Positions 49,486 through 62,859 of a stretch of DNA of 64,000 nt are shown here, piece by piece. Every line of letters starts with the position of its first letter. Position 1 is the first letter of the stretch. A program made the translations under genes and the position numbers. The notes under the pieces were generated by a model. That model was not told where the DNA came from and did no database searches. It was given only the letters and a program-made list of their open reading frames with translations. Source of the DNA: Beaufortia kweichowensis (Eukaryota; Chordata; Actinopteri; Cypriniformes; Gastromyzontidae); assembly GCA_019155185.1 (NCBI GenBank), contig CM032816.1, positions 8,224,510-8,288,509 of the forward strand, given 5' to 3'.

Positions 49486-52082
49486 AAAATGGCATGAAAA
49501 AAATGTGGACTAACTTTAACCTTTTGTTGAAGTTTTGAAGTTTTACTGCCAGTAAAACTGAATGGCATACGAAAGCAAACAGAATCTGGATGACGAACAA
49601 TCTTACATGAGGGTTATTCCCCCAGATGTAGTCCTGAAGGCCAGAAGGTTAAAGCAGACAGATTCTCTCTGACCGACACTTATCTCCAGTGGACAGGTTG
49701 TCCGGAAAAGCCGTCTGTCCACACGTGTGACTGCTCTTCAAACTTTATCCCCACAACACTATAATTCACTCCTGGATGTAAAAGTGGGCAATGAAGACAC
49801 CAGCTTTGATTTAAACCACTTTTAAATTCCCTCTTCTGAAAGCTGGGAAACAAGAGATGTTTCCACACGAGTGGCTGGACTATCTCAATGCCAGATCGGC
49901 ATGTTTTAAAGAAACCAGTCACTGAAGAGGAATCTTTGAATTAGCAGTTTTATCGCTGAAATCCTTCAGAGAAACCGTTTTAAAAGTGTTTGGTGGATGA
50001 TGTCTCTATGTGAAAGAATTCCTCTGGATGGCCTTTGAGAAAGAAATTATACACAACTTGATAAAGTGCATTACAGAAAGACGTTTTGTATAGCATAGTT
50101 TCTTTGTTCAGTCATATTTTATTAGTGATTAATGCCACACTTTGGATAGAAATACATAAAGAATCACTTGATTCATCAGTTAATGAATATGATGATATCT
50201 CAAAAAACAGGAATACTAAAGGAATTGAGGGAAAATGTAATAAATCATGAGTTTGAAAACTCTCTGAAATTCCTTTGGGAGCTTCGTGCCCAAAGTAAAT
50301 AAAGGATAGTTAGTTCCTTCATTATTCCCAGTAGCAGCTAAAGTTCATTATAATCTCTTCGTGATTAATTTGGGAAAAGGAACAATACTTAGTTTAACAG
50401 GGCAAACAGTCGCCTTATCGAGAAACTTCGGAAGAGGCATTTCCACAAGCGATAGCATCTTACACAAATATAATCATTTGCACTAAAAAAGAATCAGAAA
50501 GAATGTGGTTCACAAGGGCACGGCATAAATCTCATTCTGCAGCTGTTATTGACAGGACGTTTGTTTGTGTTGCACCGAATCATTTCTGCCCACACGATGC
50601 TCTACATCTATGAATCAAACTGAGTTTTGTGTATGTTTTGGCTTGTTGCACAAATGCTCCAGTAACATTTTGCTATATTATTAAAGCAGTTTTGGAGTCT
50701 TATTATGTGAAAATATGTATTAATATATGCCATTTTTCTTTTATTTAGTTGTATTTTCATTCCCTCTAAATATTTCTATTAGACAAAATTGAAAGAAACA
50801 ACTGCAAAGTACATTTGGTCCCCAGAACTTCAAAGTAAAGACTAGTGTCTCGTCGCTCATCTTTTCTGCAGCATGACCCTTAAAACCCACCTCAAGTATA
50901 TTAAAGCTCTTAACTTTTGAGGAAATGCTTGACAGTTGTAATAAAACGTAGGCTATCTTTCTGTCTGGTGGTGAAAACATGTATTTGCCTTGGCAAAACA
51001 TGGTAAAAACATATTTAGCTTGGCACAAAAACTAACAGGAAACATGAACCTCTTTCCACAAGACTATAAGTTATCTAAACGAACACTGGGAAAATATAAC
51101 CTTTGACTGTATCATATAAGACATTTACTTGATCTATTATCTAATGCAGGAGAATGAGATGATATGGTTGCAGATTTATTTGCTTGACTCCAGACATAAT
51201 ATTGCCGCGTTGGGAGTAAAAGGGGAAAGAGCGCCTTCTGCTGGTCATTAACAGTATGACAGTTGTGAAAAGTGCATTTAATCTTTTTCTGGCAGGTTAT
51301 TATGAGCTGTCGCTAAGGAATGAGATCATAGTTCAGTCTTCCTGGTACAGATGATTGATGTAAACCGCCAGACCTTTGCATGGTTTAAATAGATCGCCGT
51401 CTTGTAGAAATCTGGATTTAAACAAGAGTCTATACTGTGTGATTGAGCAAAGCAACCACAACTTTTAACACTAAATATTTTTCACCTGCAAATATATGTT
51501 TTTTTGTTTTGCAGTGTTTTAAAAGATACAAAACATGTTTATTTTGACATGTTCAAGTGGTTGATCAAACAGACAAGCTAAGCTTAGTGTCAATGCACAA
51601 GGTGTTTATTCAGCCTAGTGAGTCAACAAGGTATTAGATGTCATTCATCAAGCTTGTTAAAACAAACACGCACATACACAATCAGACCCCCACCTAACAC
51701 ATGTCTTGATCCAAATGACCAAAGAGTAAACCTCAGAGGTCAAAGGTCACATGTTAGGCTATTTATCTGATTTATTGGCTGTCTTAGGAAGCCTTATGGT
51801 GAGAGATACAGAAACGTGTGTCACTACAAACTGAAGTGTTTTAATAGCCAGATTTAGTGATGGTGAGAGGAGGGGCAAGGTAGTTACTTACTGATAGATA
51901 GAGTCATTATGTTGCTGAAAGACTCATTTATCTGTAATCAATAAAAGAAATATCTACACAAAAAGATATGAACATGAGGTGGTTCCTGAAATATGTAAAT
52001 CTGATTAAATTAAATAAGGAGGGTTTCCATATACTATATGATAAAAATGTTTGCTTATTGACTATTTGTTAATCATAAAGGT
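49486..52082. other. Gene desert, part 2
   Basis: AT-rich intergenic DNA. A minus-strand 95-codon frame at 50741-51028 and an 80-codon frame at 49680-49922 resemble nothing known. A CTCF-like site sits at 51227-51247. Confidence 0.5.
51227..51247 (-). promoter_or_regulatory. Candidate CTCF site
   Basis: agcgccttctgctggtca is the reverse complement of tgaccagcagaaggcgct, a close match to CTCF (CCASYAGRKGGC) on the minus strand. It stands in AT-rich DNA with no other reason for the motif. Confidence 0.45.
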
Positions 52083-52200
52083 GACATAATTCCCACAGTT
52101 ACAACTGTGTTATTTCATGGTTTTGATGACCGTGCAAACGTGGAAAAAATCTAAACAACAGTGAATTAGTGTTTCCAAACTTCTGACTGGTACTGAATAT
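52083..52200. repeat. Tc1-like element remnant
   Basis: It shares ataattcccacagtt and ggttttgatga with the 43218-43389 MITE and ends gtgtttccaaacttctgact then ggtactga, the subterminal sequence typical of decayed Tc1-like elements in fish. No transposase remains. Confidence 0.6.
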
Positions 52201-52568
52201 CCATAACAATTACAACAACAACAAAAACTGATAGAAAAAACAATAATAGTTCATATTAATATTTATAATATTTTCAAGTGGATGTCATGATTTTACTTGC
52301 CTATTTTTACATTTTACATTCAATATTGTTTTACACATACTTGTTACTTACGTAATAAAAGAACATCATACCGTAAGTAGCTTATCAATAAGTTACTTAA
52401 AAACAAAGAGCAGTCATTTACTTTGCCTTTAGGGAAAATGAAAATTAATTACAATAATTCAACACTAATTAGTCAACACTGCACGTGAAACGTGTACATT
52501 TATAATGTATTTAAAAAAGACTAAATACAGTATTGCGCAGCATTGTGAGGCAGGTATTTACATTATTG

Positions 52569-52586
52569 CACCACATGGTGGCAGTA
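52569..52586 (+). promoter_or_regulatory. Candidate CTCF site
   Basis: caccacatggtggcagta fits the CTCF core with one mismatch, motif on the plus strand. It is palindromic around ccacatggtgg, which weakens the case. Confidence 0.3.
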
Positions 52587-52729
52587 TTAGTCTTTATGTG
52601 AATGCAGGATCAAATGCGTTTACTCTCATGCAGTCAGTAAAACGTGTGAGCCAATGTAAATCAAAAATGCATGATGTGTATGAAATTGTGTATCAGTTAG
52701 TGTGCAGCTCAACAAACAGGTGAAATATT

Positions 52730-54067
52730 CCGGTGAAAAAAGCCTTAAATTAAACATGACTATATTTGACCTGCAGGAGAATTGCATAATCTAAAAAAAT
52801 ACAGACACAATCTTTCTATCAAACTTATACTTGAAGTACTATTTTGAATATACAATAGAGTACTGACTAAGATTCTGTATGCTGTATGAAACATATCAAC
52901 TCATATTAAACTTTGAAATTCTCAAAGATCCAGAAAAAATGGATCAATAAAACATACAGGGATTATTTTGGCACCACCCTGCTGCAGATCTAAATCAATT
53001 AAAATATTTCCCTGACAAACCGGCCACAGTGTAGCCAAGGCATATCCTTGTTTAGTAAAGCAGGCCCTGAGGATACTCCAAATTGGATTACATGTCAGAT
53101 AACCTTTGTCTTTGTGAAACGTATCCACACTGGCGAAATCCATGGCCGACACGTTAGCAAGTCAAATGAGGCCGTGGTGCATATGCTAATGACACATTTG
53201 ATTTGTTCATGTCTTGCTCTGCGTATGTAAATGCTCTTGTTTGATAAGACTCACAGGGAGGAATGTGCCATGTACATCTGGATGAAACTGAAGGGAATGT
53301 GTTGTGTTGTGTTAGCTCTGCCTTAAGGCATTGGATGGTCTCCCAGTGCTTGTTAACAAATTAAAGTCAGTCTGTTTTTGACTAACATCATTATTATACA
53401 AAGACAGTTTAGATTATTTATTTAGCAGTTGTGCCTTTCACTGTTTGCGATTAATGTAATTAACACCGTCATCATTATCATCTTAAATTGTTGGTCTAAG
53501 CATGACCAAGATTGTGTTATTTACCACCTTGAAGCACCTTTATGTTGAAGCACTTCTTAGCCTTAAAAAATGGCATGAACTCCGAATCATTCCCAATCAT
53601 AAGATAACAAGAAAGCACTGACAAATGCTGCCTTTTGTGAAAACTGGCCTTGGGTCAAAATTACACCACAAATTCATGATTCAAAATGACTTTAAACACA
53701 CCCATGAGTCCTTCAGTCCAACTGGACAAACGTCTTAAAATTCCTGAGCATTGTATCAGTTAACTGATGCTACTGGACATATCGGCGTTACGATAGATCT
53801 TGTTGGTGTCCTGAGGGCGGCGTGTGATTAATACGTCCACCGCTACAAGAAAACACATGAAGCTTTTCATTTAGACACCACTCTAGGGCACTTTCAGCCT
53901 CTTGTGTGTATAATTGCCCAACGGTATAGTCTGTCCGTCAGCCGAACGAGAAACGAGCGAAGGATGACACGCCAAGGAGGTTGAAGGGAGGGTCTGTGGT
54001 GGGTCTCTATTGAGGTAGAATATTAATTAAATGTATTAAACAAACATGGCAAAGGAACGAGGAGGCT
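52730..54067. other. Gene desert, part 3
   Basis: No gene is seen. The stretch 53800-54060 is GC-richer and non-repetitive and may be regulatory. Confidence 0.45.
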
Positions 54068-54086
54068 GCGCGCCATCTGCTGTCTA
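54068..54086 (-). promoter_or_regulatory. Candidate CTCF site
   Basis: gcgcgccatctgctgtctat, reverse complement atagacagcagatggcgcgc, fits the CTCF core on the minus strand with one mismatch. Confidence 0.35.
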
Positions 54087-54485
54087 TGGTAGATGTGGGA
54101 GGAGGGAGAGATCTCTGAGGAGGGTCGTGCCCGCCGCTAGTTGAGCTTCAGTGGCACTCAAAGACAGATGGGCTCTCGGGTCTCCAGGGAAAGGCCTACA
54201 GAACCTCTCTGCCTCCAGCCATTTTTCCAGCTCTGTGCCGAAAGACGCAAGGAGGGATGTGCACATGGGTTGTGGAGAAAGATGGCAGAGAGACTTTAGT
54301 CTCTATCTAGGCAACACTTACACCTGTCCCAGCTGTGGATGAGAGAAATGTGTGTGTGTCACAAAGCCTCTCTGTTTGAGCAATACTCCCAAGAGTTTTC
54401 AAAAAAGAGGAGCTTGGCACCCAATAAACATAAAAACAAACTTTATATTGCTCTTTTGCTGGTAACTACAGTACATCCCTTATAA

Positions 54486-54616
54486 CAATTAACCATGGTT
54501 TAACTATAGTAACTGAAGTTTTTGGTTTTATTTGTAGTAAAACCATATTAACCACAAAAATGGTAATAAAAAAACTACAGTAACTATACTTTCACTTTAG
54601 TAAAACCATGGTAAAT
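54486..54616. repeat. Foldback repeat built on accatggt
   Basis: It opens ttaaccatggtttaactata and closes with tagtaaaaccatggtaaa; the middle carries tagtaaaaccatattaacca and actacagtaactatac. The arms pair with each other. I see this kind of repeat as common in cyprinid DNA. Confidence 0.6.
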
Positions 54617-54697
54617 TTTCCTAAGGGAATCTCATAATGCATTGCAGAAACAAAATTATGATGGCAGATTAAGAAAAAAATACTGGTAAAATGGTTT

Positions 54698-55005
54698 AAC
54701 CTGTTAACTGTCACTGTTTTTCAGGAGGAACACCTATGCTATTTCACTATTCACTTATTATTAAATATTTCACAGTTGAATTCTAATTTAATCATGAAAA
54801 ACTATATACTGATGGAAAGGTATAAGAGTCAAGTATAAATATTTGACAGATATTTATAACAATAAAATAAACAAAAAATGTTAATGATATTTTTAAAAAT
54901 ACCTAAATAAAAAAAACAATTAATAAAAAAAGATTAAAATATCTAAAATTAAAAAAAAAACTTTTAATGTAGATACTCAATATGTGCAGTGACAGTTATC
55001 AGGTT
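54698..55005. repeat. MITE, copy 2 of the 25358-25832 family
   Basis: The left end aacctgttaactgtcactg and right end cagtgacagttatcaggtt are inverted copies differing at one base over 19. It has no coding content and is AT-rich inside. Its left half matches the reverse complement of the right half of the other copy. Confidence 0.8.
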
Positions 55006-57590
55006 AATATTAAATATTTGACTTTAATAATGTTAGTGTTGTATTTTTGCTTTTATGCCTCATGATGTTAGCAGAGCAAGTTCTGTATGAACAAAATATT
55101 GATAAAACACTTGACTGTTTGCATGCAAGCCGATTCTTGGCAGTTTATGAAATTGTCCAAAATTAAACTAACCCTATTCAAGAACACTTACGTCAAACTA
55201 AAACTGTAGCGACACGATTTCAACAAAAGCAATTTTCAATTCAGAAAATACTAAAGCTCTGAAACTATCTTATCCTTCTAGCTTCTGCCAATCATCCAAC
55301 ACACTTATTCATTAGCAGTGACACCTGATGCCAATCCTTTGTTGAATCCTCAAAAAATAGGTGACTGTAAGATGAATTGTGAGTCCTCAACAGGAAACCT
55401 GTGATCTATGTTCACTTTCACTGAAAGGTAATTATGCTTCACGTCAGATATAATTTCCCAGGCCTAATTTTCAACCCACAGATGGATCTAATGGCTCCTC
55501 ATTTGATGTCCTCGTACATCTTCTCACAGTTTGAATTAGTGTTGTCAAGGGACCGAGGTTGAGGTTTCTTACGTATAAATTGGGGAAGGTTAAAACTCAA
55601 GTATCTTAAGTCACATTTTCAATAGTTAATTTCAACGTTTTTTATTAAGAACTGAATTTTTGATGGGCTTCATTCACTTCCAGACGAGAGTTGTTAAATG
55701 CGTAATTGTGCACGGGTTCATCCTTAAACTTTAAAACTAAAAACAAGAAGTTAAAACGCTTTCAGAGGAGGAAAAAAAGCTTAACTCAAAACCAGAAAAA
55801 TGGCACGCGATTATACGAAACACACAAACTCAATTTTCATCCTGTCCTCACATGCACTGATACAGTCTCGTTTCCTGTCATGTCACCGAGAGCAGACAAA
55901 ACCAGAGACACGTCAGGATGACACAGAGACGTAGTTAGTTTCATTTAAAATTACACCAAACAAAAGCGAGCATTTAGCTGGGTTATCACCTTCCCGTGTC
56001 ACTTCATATAATGCCAAGCGTCATTCAAATCACAGCAATCTCTGCTCGCTCATTCACGGGCGCACACAACACCAAGCCCACAGCCAACATAAGCGCTGTC
56101 TCCTATTATCGCGACCCACATTCTGGCACTAATGGCGAGCGAGGAGAAAGCGTAACGCGCTGCAGCATATAATGACACGTAGATGAGATGGAGACCACAA
56201 CTTCATACACAACACATGGAATGGAAAGGGAAATGAAGTCCCTCTCGCTAAAGTCAACACGCTTTTCTCTCTGATTACCATAGTCCATTTCACAATCCTA
56301 AAGTAGATGCCTGGAAAACAAATTGGCAAGTGTGAGAAAACATTAGGATGCTTTGACCTCAAAAAGAATCGGCACCCGATTCCATGAGCCTCATTATCAC
56401 TAAAGAAGAATTCCTTGTTTTCTTCTTGTCATGGAGAAAGTTAACGGACACATTGGAGCTAACAAGTTGCGAGAAATTCCACTGATCATTTCTGTTTTTA
56501 AATGTGCACGGTTGTTCACGGATATAAATGACTTAAATATAGAGCTAGGGCAAATGTTTTGGTTCATTTGCCATCGACAGAAGTTTACTAAACCTACACC
56601 TAACCTAAACCTACATACTGAATGGAAAAACACAAAGGTTGTGACATGGAAGAAACATTTACAGTATAATGGACAAACAACACACATGGTTTAGAAAAAT
56701 CAATATAGATCATTCATAAAACAAAGCAAAATCAAGAAAGATCGTATATACAGAATACAAGAAAACTGACAGGATTGTATTTTATTCCAAACCTGGTTAT
56801 CTTAGCTATACGATCAGCATTAACTTTATAGATTCATACTTTCAATGCATCAAGTATCCATACTTTTCTAAGCAATTTTAAGAGAAACATCTAAGACAAA
56901 GTTAATACTTAAATGCAACACACCTGAGAATGAACCTTTACAATATCATCTTCCTTCAGAAATTCCTCTTATATTTAAACAGAATGAATAAAAATCTTTG
57001 TTGTTTTGTGTTTGGTGAGATAAACAGATTAAGCATTTACAGGTATGAAAATGTCCTGGTCAGATGAATGAGTTCAGTCACTGCACATAAAAACACATTA
57101 TTTCATTCTCTTTACTGTAAAGCACGTCTGTGTTTTTTTCCGAGCAGGTGATTTGGTTTTAGAAACAACTGAGGCAGAAAGGTAATCTCATATAGTCAGT
57201 AATTTAGAAGAATTCAAGACGAATGCACATTTCTTTTTCATTATGCTCACGGATAACAAACGCTTCTTTTAGGGTGCTGAATAATTCATAAATCTGATTG
57301 GCTGTTTGTTGGTATGCGTCTGCAAGTAGCGATGTCAAGGCACACGGCGATAAACGTTCAGATCTATCGGTAACGAATGTGGTAATGGGGCCGTTTCTCT
57401 ATCCAGCAAAGGACTTATTAGGGCTAATTTTCAAGGACGTATGGAAAACACGGCAGGGTGTCGTTTTGGCGAGGTGAGATCTCGGGTTCAATAGGGAGCT
57501 GTCTGTTTGGTTTGGGGTTGAGAGGCTCACTTGAGACGTGATATTAGCTGGATAAGGAAAACGGTTTAATGAAGGGCAGAGGTCAATGAA
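55006..57590. other. Gene desert, part 4
   Basis: Intergenic. A slightly GC-richer stretch at about 55960-56330 is non-repetitive. The open frames of 87-95 codons at 56400-56694 overlap on opposite strands and show no known motif. No gene is supported. Confidence 0.45.
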
Positions 57591-57860
57591 ATCTGCCAAC
57601 CTCCTCCATTAGCCCAATTACTGACACATCCTCTGTGGCCGCTCCTGGCTCGGGATGCTTATTAAGCCACTATTTGTCAGGGATTAGATAAAGTAGCTGT
57701 CAGTCATTTGCGCGGACATCCTCTTGGCTTCATCCCACCGATGAAAGACAAAGAGCTGACAGACCCTTTGATGTGACTGCAGATGATGGTGTAATTGGTG
57801 CACCGCAGTGATACTCGAGGAATGACTGATGGCAATTACTAAAGCTCACAATGTACAGAG
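57590..57860. promoter_or_regulatory. Candidate conserved enhancer with MEIS/PBX-type sites
   Basis: Dense in TGACAG/CTGTCA cores (attactgacacat, agctgtcagtcattt, gagctgacagac) with homeodomain ATTA/TAAT cores and no repeat or coding pattern. MEIS-type sites are typical of PAX6 lens and pancreas enhancers, and pax6 is the expected neighbour on this side of wt1 if the human order holds. Confidence 0.4.
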
Positions 57861-58307
57861 GGATTTGGGTCGTGTAAGGCTGATATGAATAGGAAAAAGT
57901 AGGTAGAAGGAGATAAATAATTAAAATGGAGTAAACATCTATCCCGTCTATACTTACTGCATAGGTTGCTTTACTTAGGTTGCTTTGACCACTTAACCCT
58001 GGATTATTATCATGTTTAAGGCCGGGCTAAAGACATGTTTAACCCTGTGTAAAACAATATTTCATATTGTAGAGGATGAACACTGATTTTACCCTGCACT
58101 AACACCTAACCTATTTTGTGAACATTAATAAAATTTTTTGTTTTTTTATTTCTAATTACAATAATGTAACCTAACTACTGACTTACTAACTTAGGCTAAA
58201 CAATGAACAGTGTGAAAACAGCATAAAAGTTTTTGTTACAGTTGAATGTAGAACTGCACTGATAATGTATTTCCAGGGTTTTGCATACTGTTTTGAACCT
58301 TGAAATG

Positions 58308-58469
58308 CTCCAGTCACCATCCACTTTCAATGCAACCAAAACTATTCTTCAGATTTCTCATTTTGTGTTCCACAGAAGAATAAAACTCATACAGGCTCTG
58401 AACAACATGAGGGTAAATAATAATAAACGTTTTTGGGCAATTCATTCTTGGGTGACTGGCCCTTTAAGA
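58308..58469. repeat. Foldback MITE, right half
   Basis: Contains cattttgtgttccacagaag, gctctgaacaacatgagggt and tttttgggcaattcattctt, ending near gccctttaaga; this matches the right arm of the other copies. The left arm is missing or too diverged. Confidence 0.65.
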
Positions 58470-59553
58470 ACAACCTACAAATATTCTACATATATTTCCT
58501 CCTCCACTTCAGACCTTCCACACAAGACGAACAACATCACCCAACATCGCCCCTTTGGCTCTTCTCTCACGCCCCTTGTGCCCGTCGAGTGCCAGCATGT
58601 GAAATCTCAGGTGACAGTCACCTGGACGCCTCACAGGCTCACAACATCTGTAGGGCCTTGATTGCGTGCCCTGCCCACATTGGCCCCGAGCCGCCCCGCT
58701 GGCTCGCTCACATCAATCGGCTGTCAATGCCTCTCAGCCTAAACTAGAAGTCACTCAAGCAGGATGAAAAGAGAGAGAGAAAGAGAGACAGGAAGTGGCA
58801 CACAGGGGAAGAGGCTGGGGGAGGGGACGAGCAGAAGAGAAAAAGGGGCCGGTGGTCGCTTGCCAATGGTTCAAATTAATTGCTACATAAGGAAAAATGG
58901 GGAGATAATTATTTGTGCTTTGCTGTCAGAGCTGGAGGGGAGATGACCTCATTAACTTGCAGCTTGTACACAATTCAATTACCGAGATATGGAAAATGCA
59001 TTTTTGATTACTTTGGTGGCTGGGGCTTCATTCATCTCCATTTCTGTCCTCTGTGGATGCCGTGTGTGTGTGACTTAGACAGAGGGGTTGCTCGCTTACT
59101 GACACGCATGTCTACAGCTGTTTCCATGGGTATATGCTGGTGCCTTAAGTGGTCGTGTTAGATTATAGAGCTTCACCTATTTACATTCATCACTCATTGT
59201 AAAGAAATAAATGTTTTTTTCTATTCATGCACACATTGGTGGTGCTATACAAAGCTCATTTATATTTGTGCAAATTGCTCTTGAACCTTAAGGGTTCAAA
59301 TCAAAATGACTTCTCGCTAGTGTAAATTGCTGGCTGGTTAATCTCCTGCTATGAGGTCAGGTAAACCCTGTCCTGTCTACAGTAGATAATGTTTTCTGGG
59401 TGTTATTAATTTGGAACAGAAGCTAAAAATAACAGGCGTTGTTGCGTTGCAAAAGTAATCTGCATTTGCTGGGATGCGAGTGAAACAATGTGACGTCTCT
59501 CTCTCTACTGTTATATAAACACACTGATATTATATTATGTTACATTATGACAT
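58470..59553. other. Intergenic, GC-richer non-coding stretch
   Basis: At 58500-58870 the DNA is GC-rich with a purine-rich run (agagagagaaagagagac). A TALE-type ctgtcaatgcc lies at about 58719. Overlapping open frames of 104-126 codons at 58281-58747 begin inside the MITE and have no homology I recognise. Possibly regulatory. Confidence 0.35.
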
Positions 59554-59626
59554 TTCTATTCTATTCTATTCTATTCTATTCTATTCTATTCTATTCTATT
59601 CTATTCTATTCTATTCTATTCTATTC
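59554..59626. repeat. TTCTA pentanucleotide microsatellite, about 14.6 units
   Basis: An uninterrupted ATTCT-type tandem of 73 bp. Confidence 0.98.
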
Positions 59627-60179
59627 AATAATTTAGCAACATTTTTGTAAACAATAGGCACACTGTAAACATATCTCTTATGTAACTGTATAGTATTTAT
59701 AGACATTATGTAAATAAATTGGGACTGCCTATTTTAAGTGTGACATAAAAATAGCATACAATAATAAATATTACTGTTTTTACATTTTTCAAAATCCAAA
59801 AACTTGGTTTATTTCCAGATTTCCAATGCAATCTCAAACCTTTGAACCTGACTATATATGCTTGTTAAATGTACAAAGTTTGAGCATGTTTTTGTTCATA
59901 GCTCAGCTACCTTCAGCATTTTATCTATCTAAAAACCTCTTTCAAAGTCTTTCTTCTCACTGTCTCTGACTACACTGACCATATAACATACCCAGCCTCA
60001 TACACCACGATCAGAACAGGATATAAGCCCACTGGCTAACACATGAAGCATGCAGTCAAGCAAACAGTAGACACAGATGTGACACTGCTGTAAGCTGTTA
60101 TTCAGCGTTATAATTCATTAGACTGTGTCATCATCACACTAGGTTTTTTGCATTGTTTTACTGTATTATTTATTACTGG

Positions 60180-60660
60180 ATGTCTGATGGGAGGAGAGAG
60201 GAGGTGAGGGCAAGCTGAAGGGAGTCATCTCCTCCAAACTTACATGGGAGTTTATGACAAATTAGACTCGGATCTTTTCTCCCCCGACAAAGAATGACAC
60301 ACAAACACACACTTTTATCTAGAATGTGTCTAGACTTCTGTTTTCTGAGCTATTTATAGTTACTGTAGATTTCAAAATGACTATAGACGGAGGGAGAGAG
60401 AGAGAGAGACTGTAATAGGATTACATCTGTTAACATCATGTAGATAAGAGTTTGAGCGGGGGTCTGAGCTCAAGGGACCCCCCCTCCCCCAGACTCATCT
60501 CTCCCGGCTGCTTTCTCCATCCTTGCTGATGGCAAGCAAACAGAGAGATGAAGCGGGTTGGGGGTGAAGCCTTCAGGCATTAGCCTCATATGCAACAAAA
60601 GCCTATCTTGGAACAGAGAGAGAGAGAGAGAGAGAGAGTTAGTCTCCAGAGACTAGTCAG
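60180..60660. promoter_or_regulatory. Purine-rich, GC-richer block with short GA tracts
   Basis: It holds two short GA microsatellites (about 60391-60408 and 60618-60638), a C-rich run (60477-60492), and non-repetitive sequence between them such as ggcattagcctcatatgcaa. Probably non-coding; regulatory potential is uncertain. Confidence 0.3.
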
Positions 60661-60689
60661 ATCTCAGGGCTCATTGTCATGCGGACTTA

Positions 60690-61460
60690 ATGAAAATGTT
60701 TGGCTTTCTCTCTTAATTAAAGATCATTTCCATTTCCATTTGGAAACCATGTGATCCATGCACGCAAAGAGCTCTCAGAAATCATCCTTTAATGGCATTA
60801 ATATCTAATCACTTAATGTCCTGTGTAATTAATTCAGTTTTTTTTCAACCTAGCTTGTACACAAACATTTTGTTCCTTTTAACCGCTGTGAAATTATCAC
60901 ACAAATGCCAGTTTACATATTTTAGATACAGAAAGCAAGGGACTTTTTGTGACATCACAATGGAGAATATTCAAATGAAAATGAGCTCTTCTCGTTTTTG
61001 TCCGCTTAAAGCTCATTAAATAATATTGTTAAAGAAAAACAATAGCTGAGCTAATCGTGCTCGCTGCATGAGAGAGGAGATTTCCCGAGGGGAAAGGGTA
61101 TGAATTTTACCAACACGGTAATTCAGTCTGTTAATCAGCTTCTGAAAAGGCCCTGCAAATGGACGGGTGATGTAAAACCATTTGATATCAAATCAAACTC
61201 TCGCTAGCGTCTCTAAATTGGCTTTCTTCCCCTAAAGATGGTAAAAGTTAATTAAGCACTCAACGGGTTTATAGTGTTTAAATTAAAATATATTGCTCTC
61301 ATTGTGTAGCTATCACAGAAGGAGATGCCTGGTCGACTAATGGTGGGATAAAAATGCATAATGTAGGACAAAAAGCGACCGAGGGGCTCGTTCGGGATGC
61401 TGGAGAGGTTGTGTCAGTCAAATGAGGGTTTGCTGTATCTATTGCTGGTCTAAGAGTGTG
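60690..61460. promoter_or_regulatory. Homeodomain-rich candidate conserved non-coding element
   Basis: Many TAAT/ATTA cores (tcttaattaaag, gtaattaattca, gttaattaagcac) and catttccatttggaaa, mixed with GC-containing stretches and no coding signal. This is typical of developmental gene deserts. Confidence 0.4.
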
Positions 61461-61799
61461 TCTGTATCATCACAATTTTGACCTTTATTTAGCTGATGAG
61501 GACGAGATTAAACATTTACGCAACACTGCACATCTCTCTGACCAGCATGCATGTGTGGAGAACGTTTACACAATTAATATAATATAAATATATATATATG
61601 AAAATTATATTGGCTCTTTTAAAGAAACTTATTTATGTCACAATGACGTCAGCACTAAATTCCTTTGAAAAACATTTTAGACGGACATCTCCAGCATAAT
61701 TACACACACAAATATGGGCTTTCTTAAATATTACATAAGCAATTTCAGTAATACATAAAACATGCTGGAAAAGAAAATGTTTCCTGCAAGAGTGGATTT

Positions 61800-62010
61800 T
61801 TAGGTGAAAAAAGGTGCCTGATGTGATATGTAAATGCTGCCTAAAAAAAGCATTAATATAATTGAATGGTGTGAAGGCATTAATATTTTACTCTGCAGGG
61901 CCGTCAGGGGTGAGAAGCATTCTGTCTCACTGCTGTCCGTCATTCACATGGGGGCGGGCGAATGCAAATCAATTAAGATTAAAGTTAATATATGATCAGC
62001 TCTACCACAT
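61800..62010. promoter_or_regulatory. Candidate enhancer with POU/homeodomain composite
   Basis: Contains gcattaatataattga, ggcattaatatttta, a GC-rich centre (cagggccgtcaggggtgaga), then aatgcaaatcaattaagatt, an octamer-like POU site joined to a homeodomain site. Confidence 0.45.
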
Positions 62011-62855
62011 GGTATCTGTTTCTAAATAACCTTTGCGTATGTGTTAATATTATGGATACCCAACATACAGTCTAAAATTATAATGCATCTCAATAATCGC
62101 TTATTGAAAAGATTTTCAATGTGGAGATAAAGAATGTCTGACAAGACACATTTCTGTGTGTTTGGGTATGTATTTGTGAATAAAGCACATATTCTGGATG
62201 CTCTTTTAGTACTTACAAAAAACACTCTGGGTTTTTGTACATACTGTCATTTGTTTTAGATACATATATGAGCTGTAAAACACTGTAAAAGTATGAAAAA
62301 AGCCAAGGTCAATAAATAGAAAAACACAAGATTATTGATTTTGCTTTCCAATATTTAGTGAACTTGTGCTTTGGATATGTTCCAATCCAATTTGTTTAAT
62401 AATTCAGTCGATTTGGTTTCCATTTTTTCATTCAAAGTCAAAGAGACCTTTAAAATGATGAATAAAACCAGCTACATTCAATACTTTCGCCTCTTCACTC
62501 CGGTTTTTGCACAAGACAGCAATTTTTACCTATTCATGAATTCAGATCTTTGGAATGTGCTTTTAATGTGGCCACATGGTGAATATGTAATTACAACACC
62601 TTACCTATCAATGTGTGTAAACAGATTCGCTCATGCCTCCCCCAGAAAGTGCTTTGTAAGGACTTTCTCTCGCTTTTTTCCTCATTTACTCAATTGACCT
62701 TGACTGTGCCAGCACATTCCTGGCAATAATAAACCCTCCTGCTCTCTGCCTACCTCTCGTTTCCTGATCATCTTCTCTCTGAGCTTTAAAGTCCCATCAA
62801 CAAAATTATCCCCCATATCCTGATTATACCCGAAACTGCCCGATATGGAAGCTGC
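62011..62855. other. Intergenic
   Basis: AT-rich. A 108-codon plus-strand frame at 62371-62697 has no recognisable motif or splice context and is treated as chance. Confidence 0.4.
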
Positions 62856-62859
62856 CACA

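Noticed and set aside
62371..62697. 108-codon plus-strand open frame
   Set aside because: No homology, no splice context, AT-rich composition equal to its surroundings.
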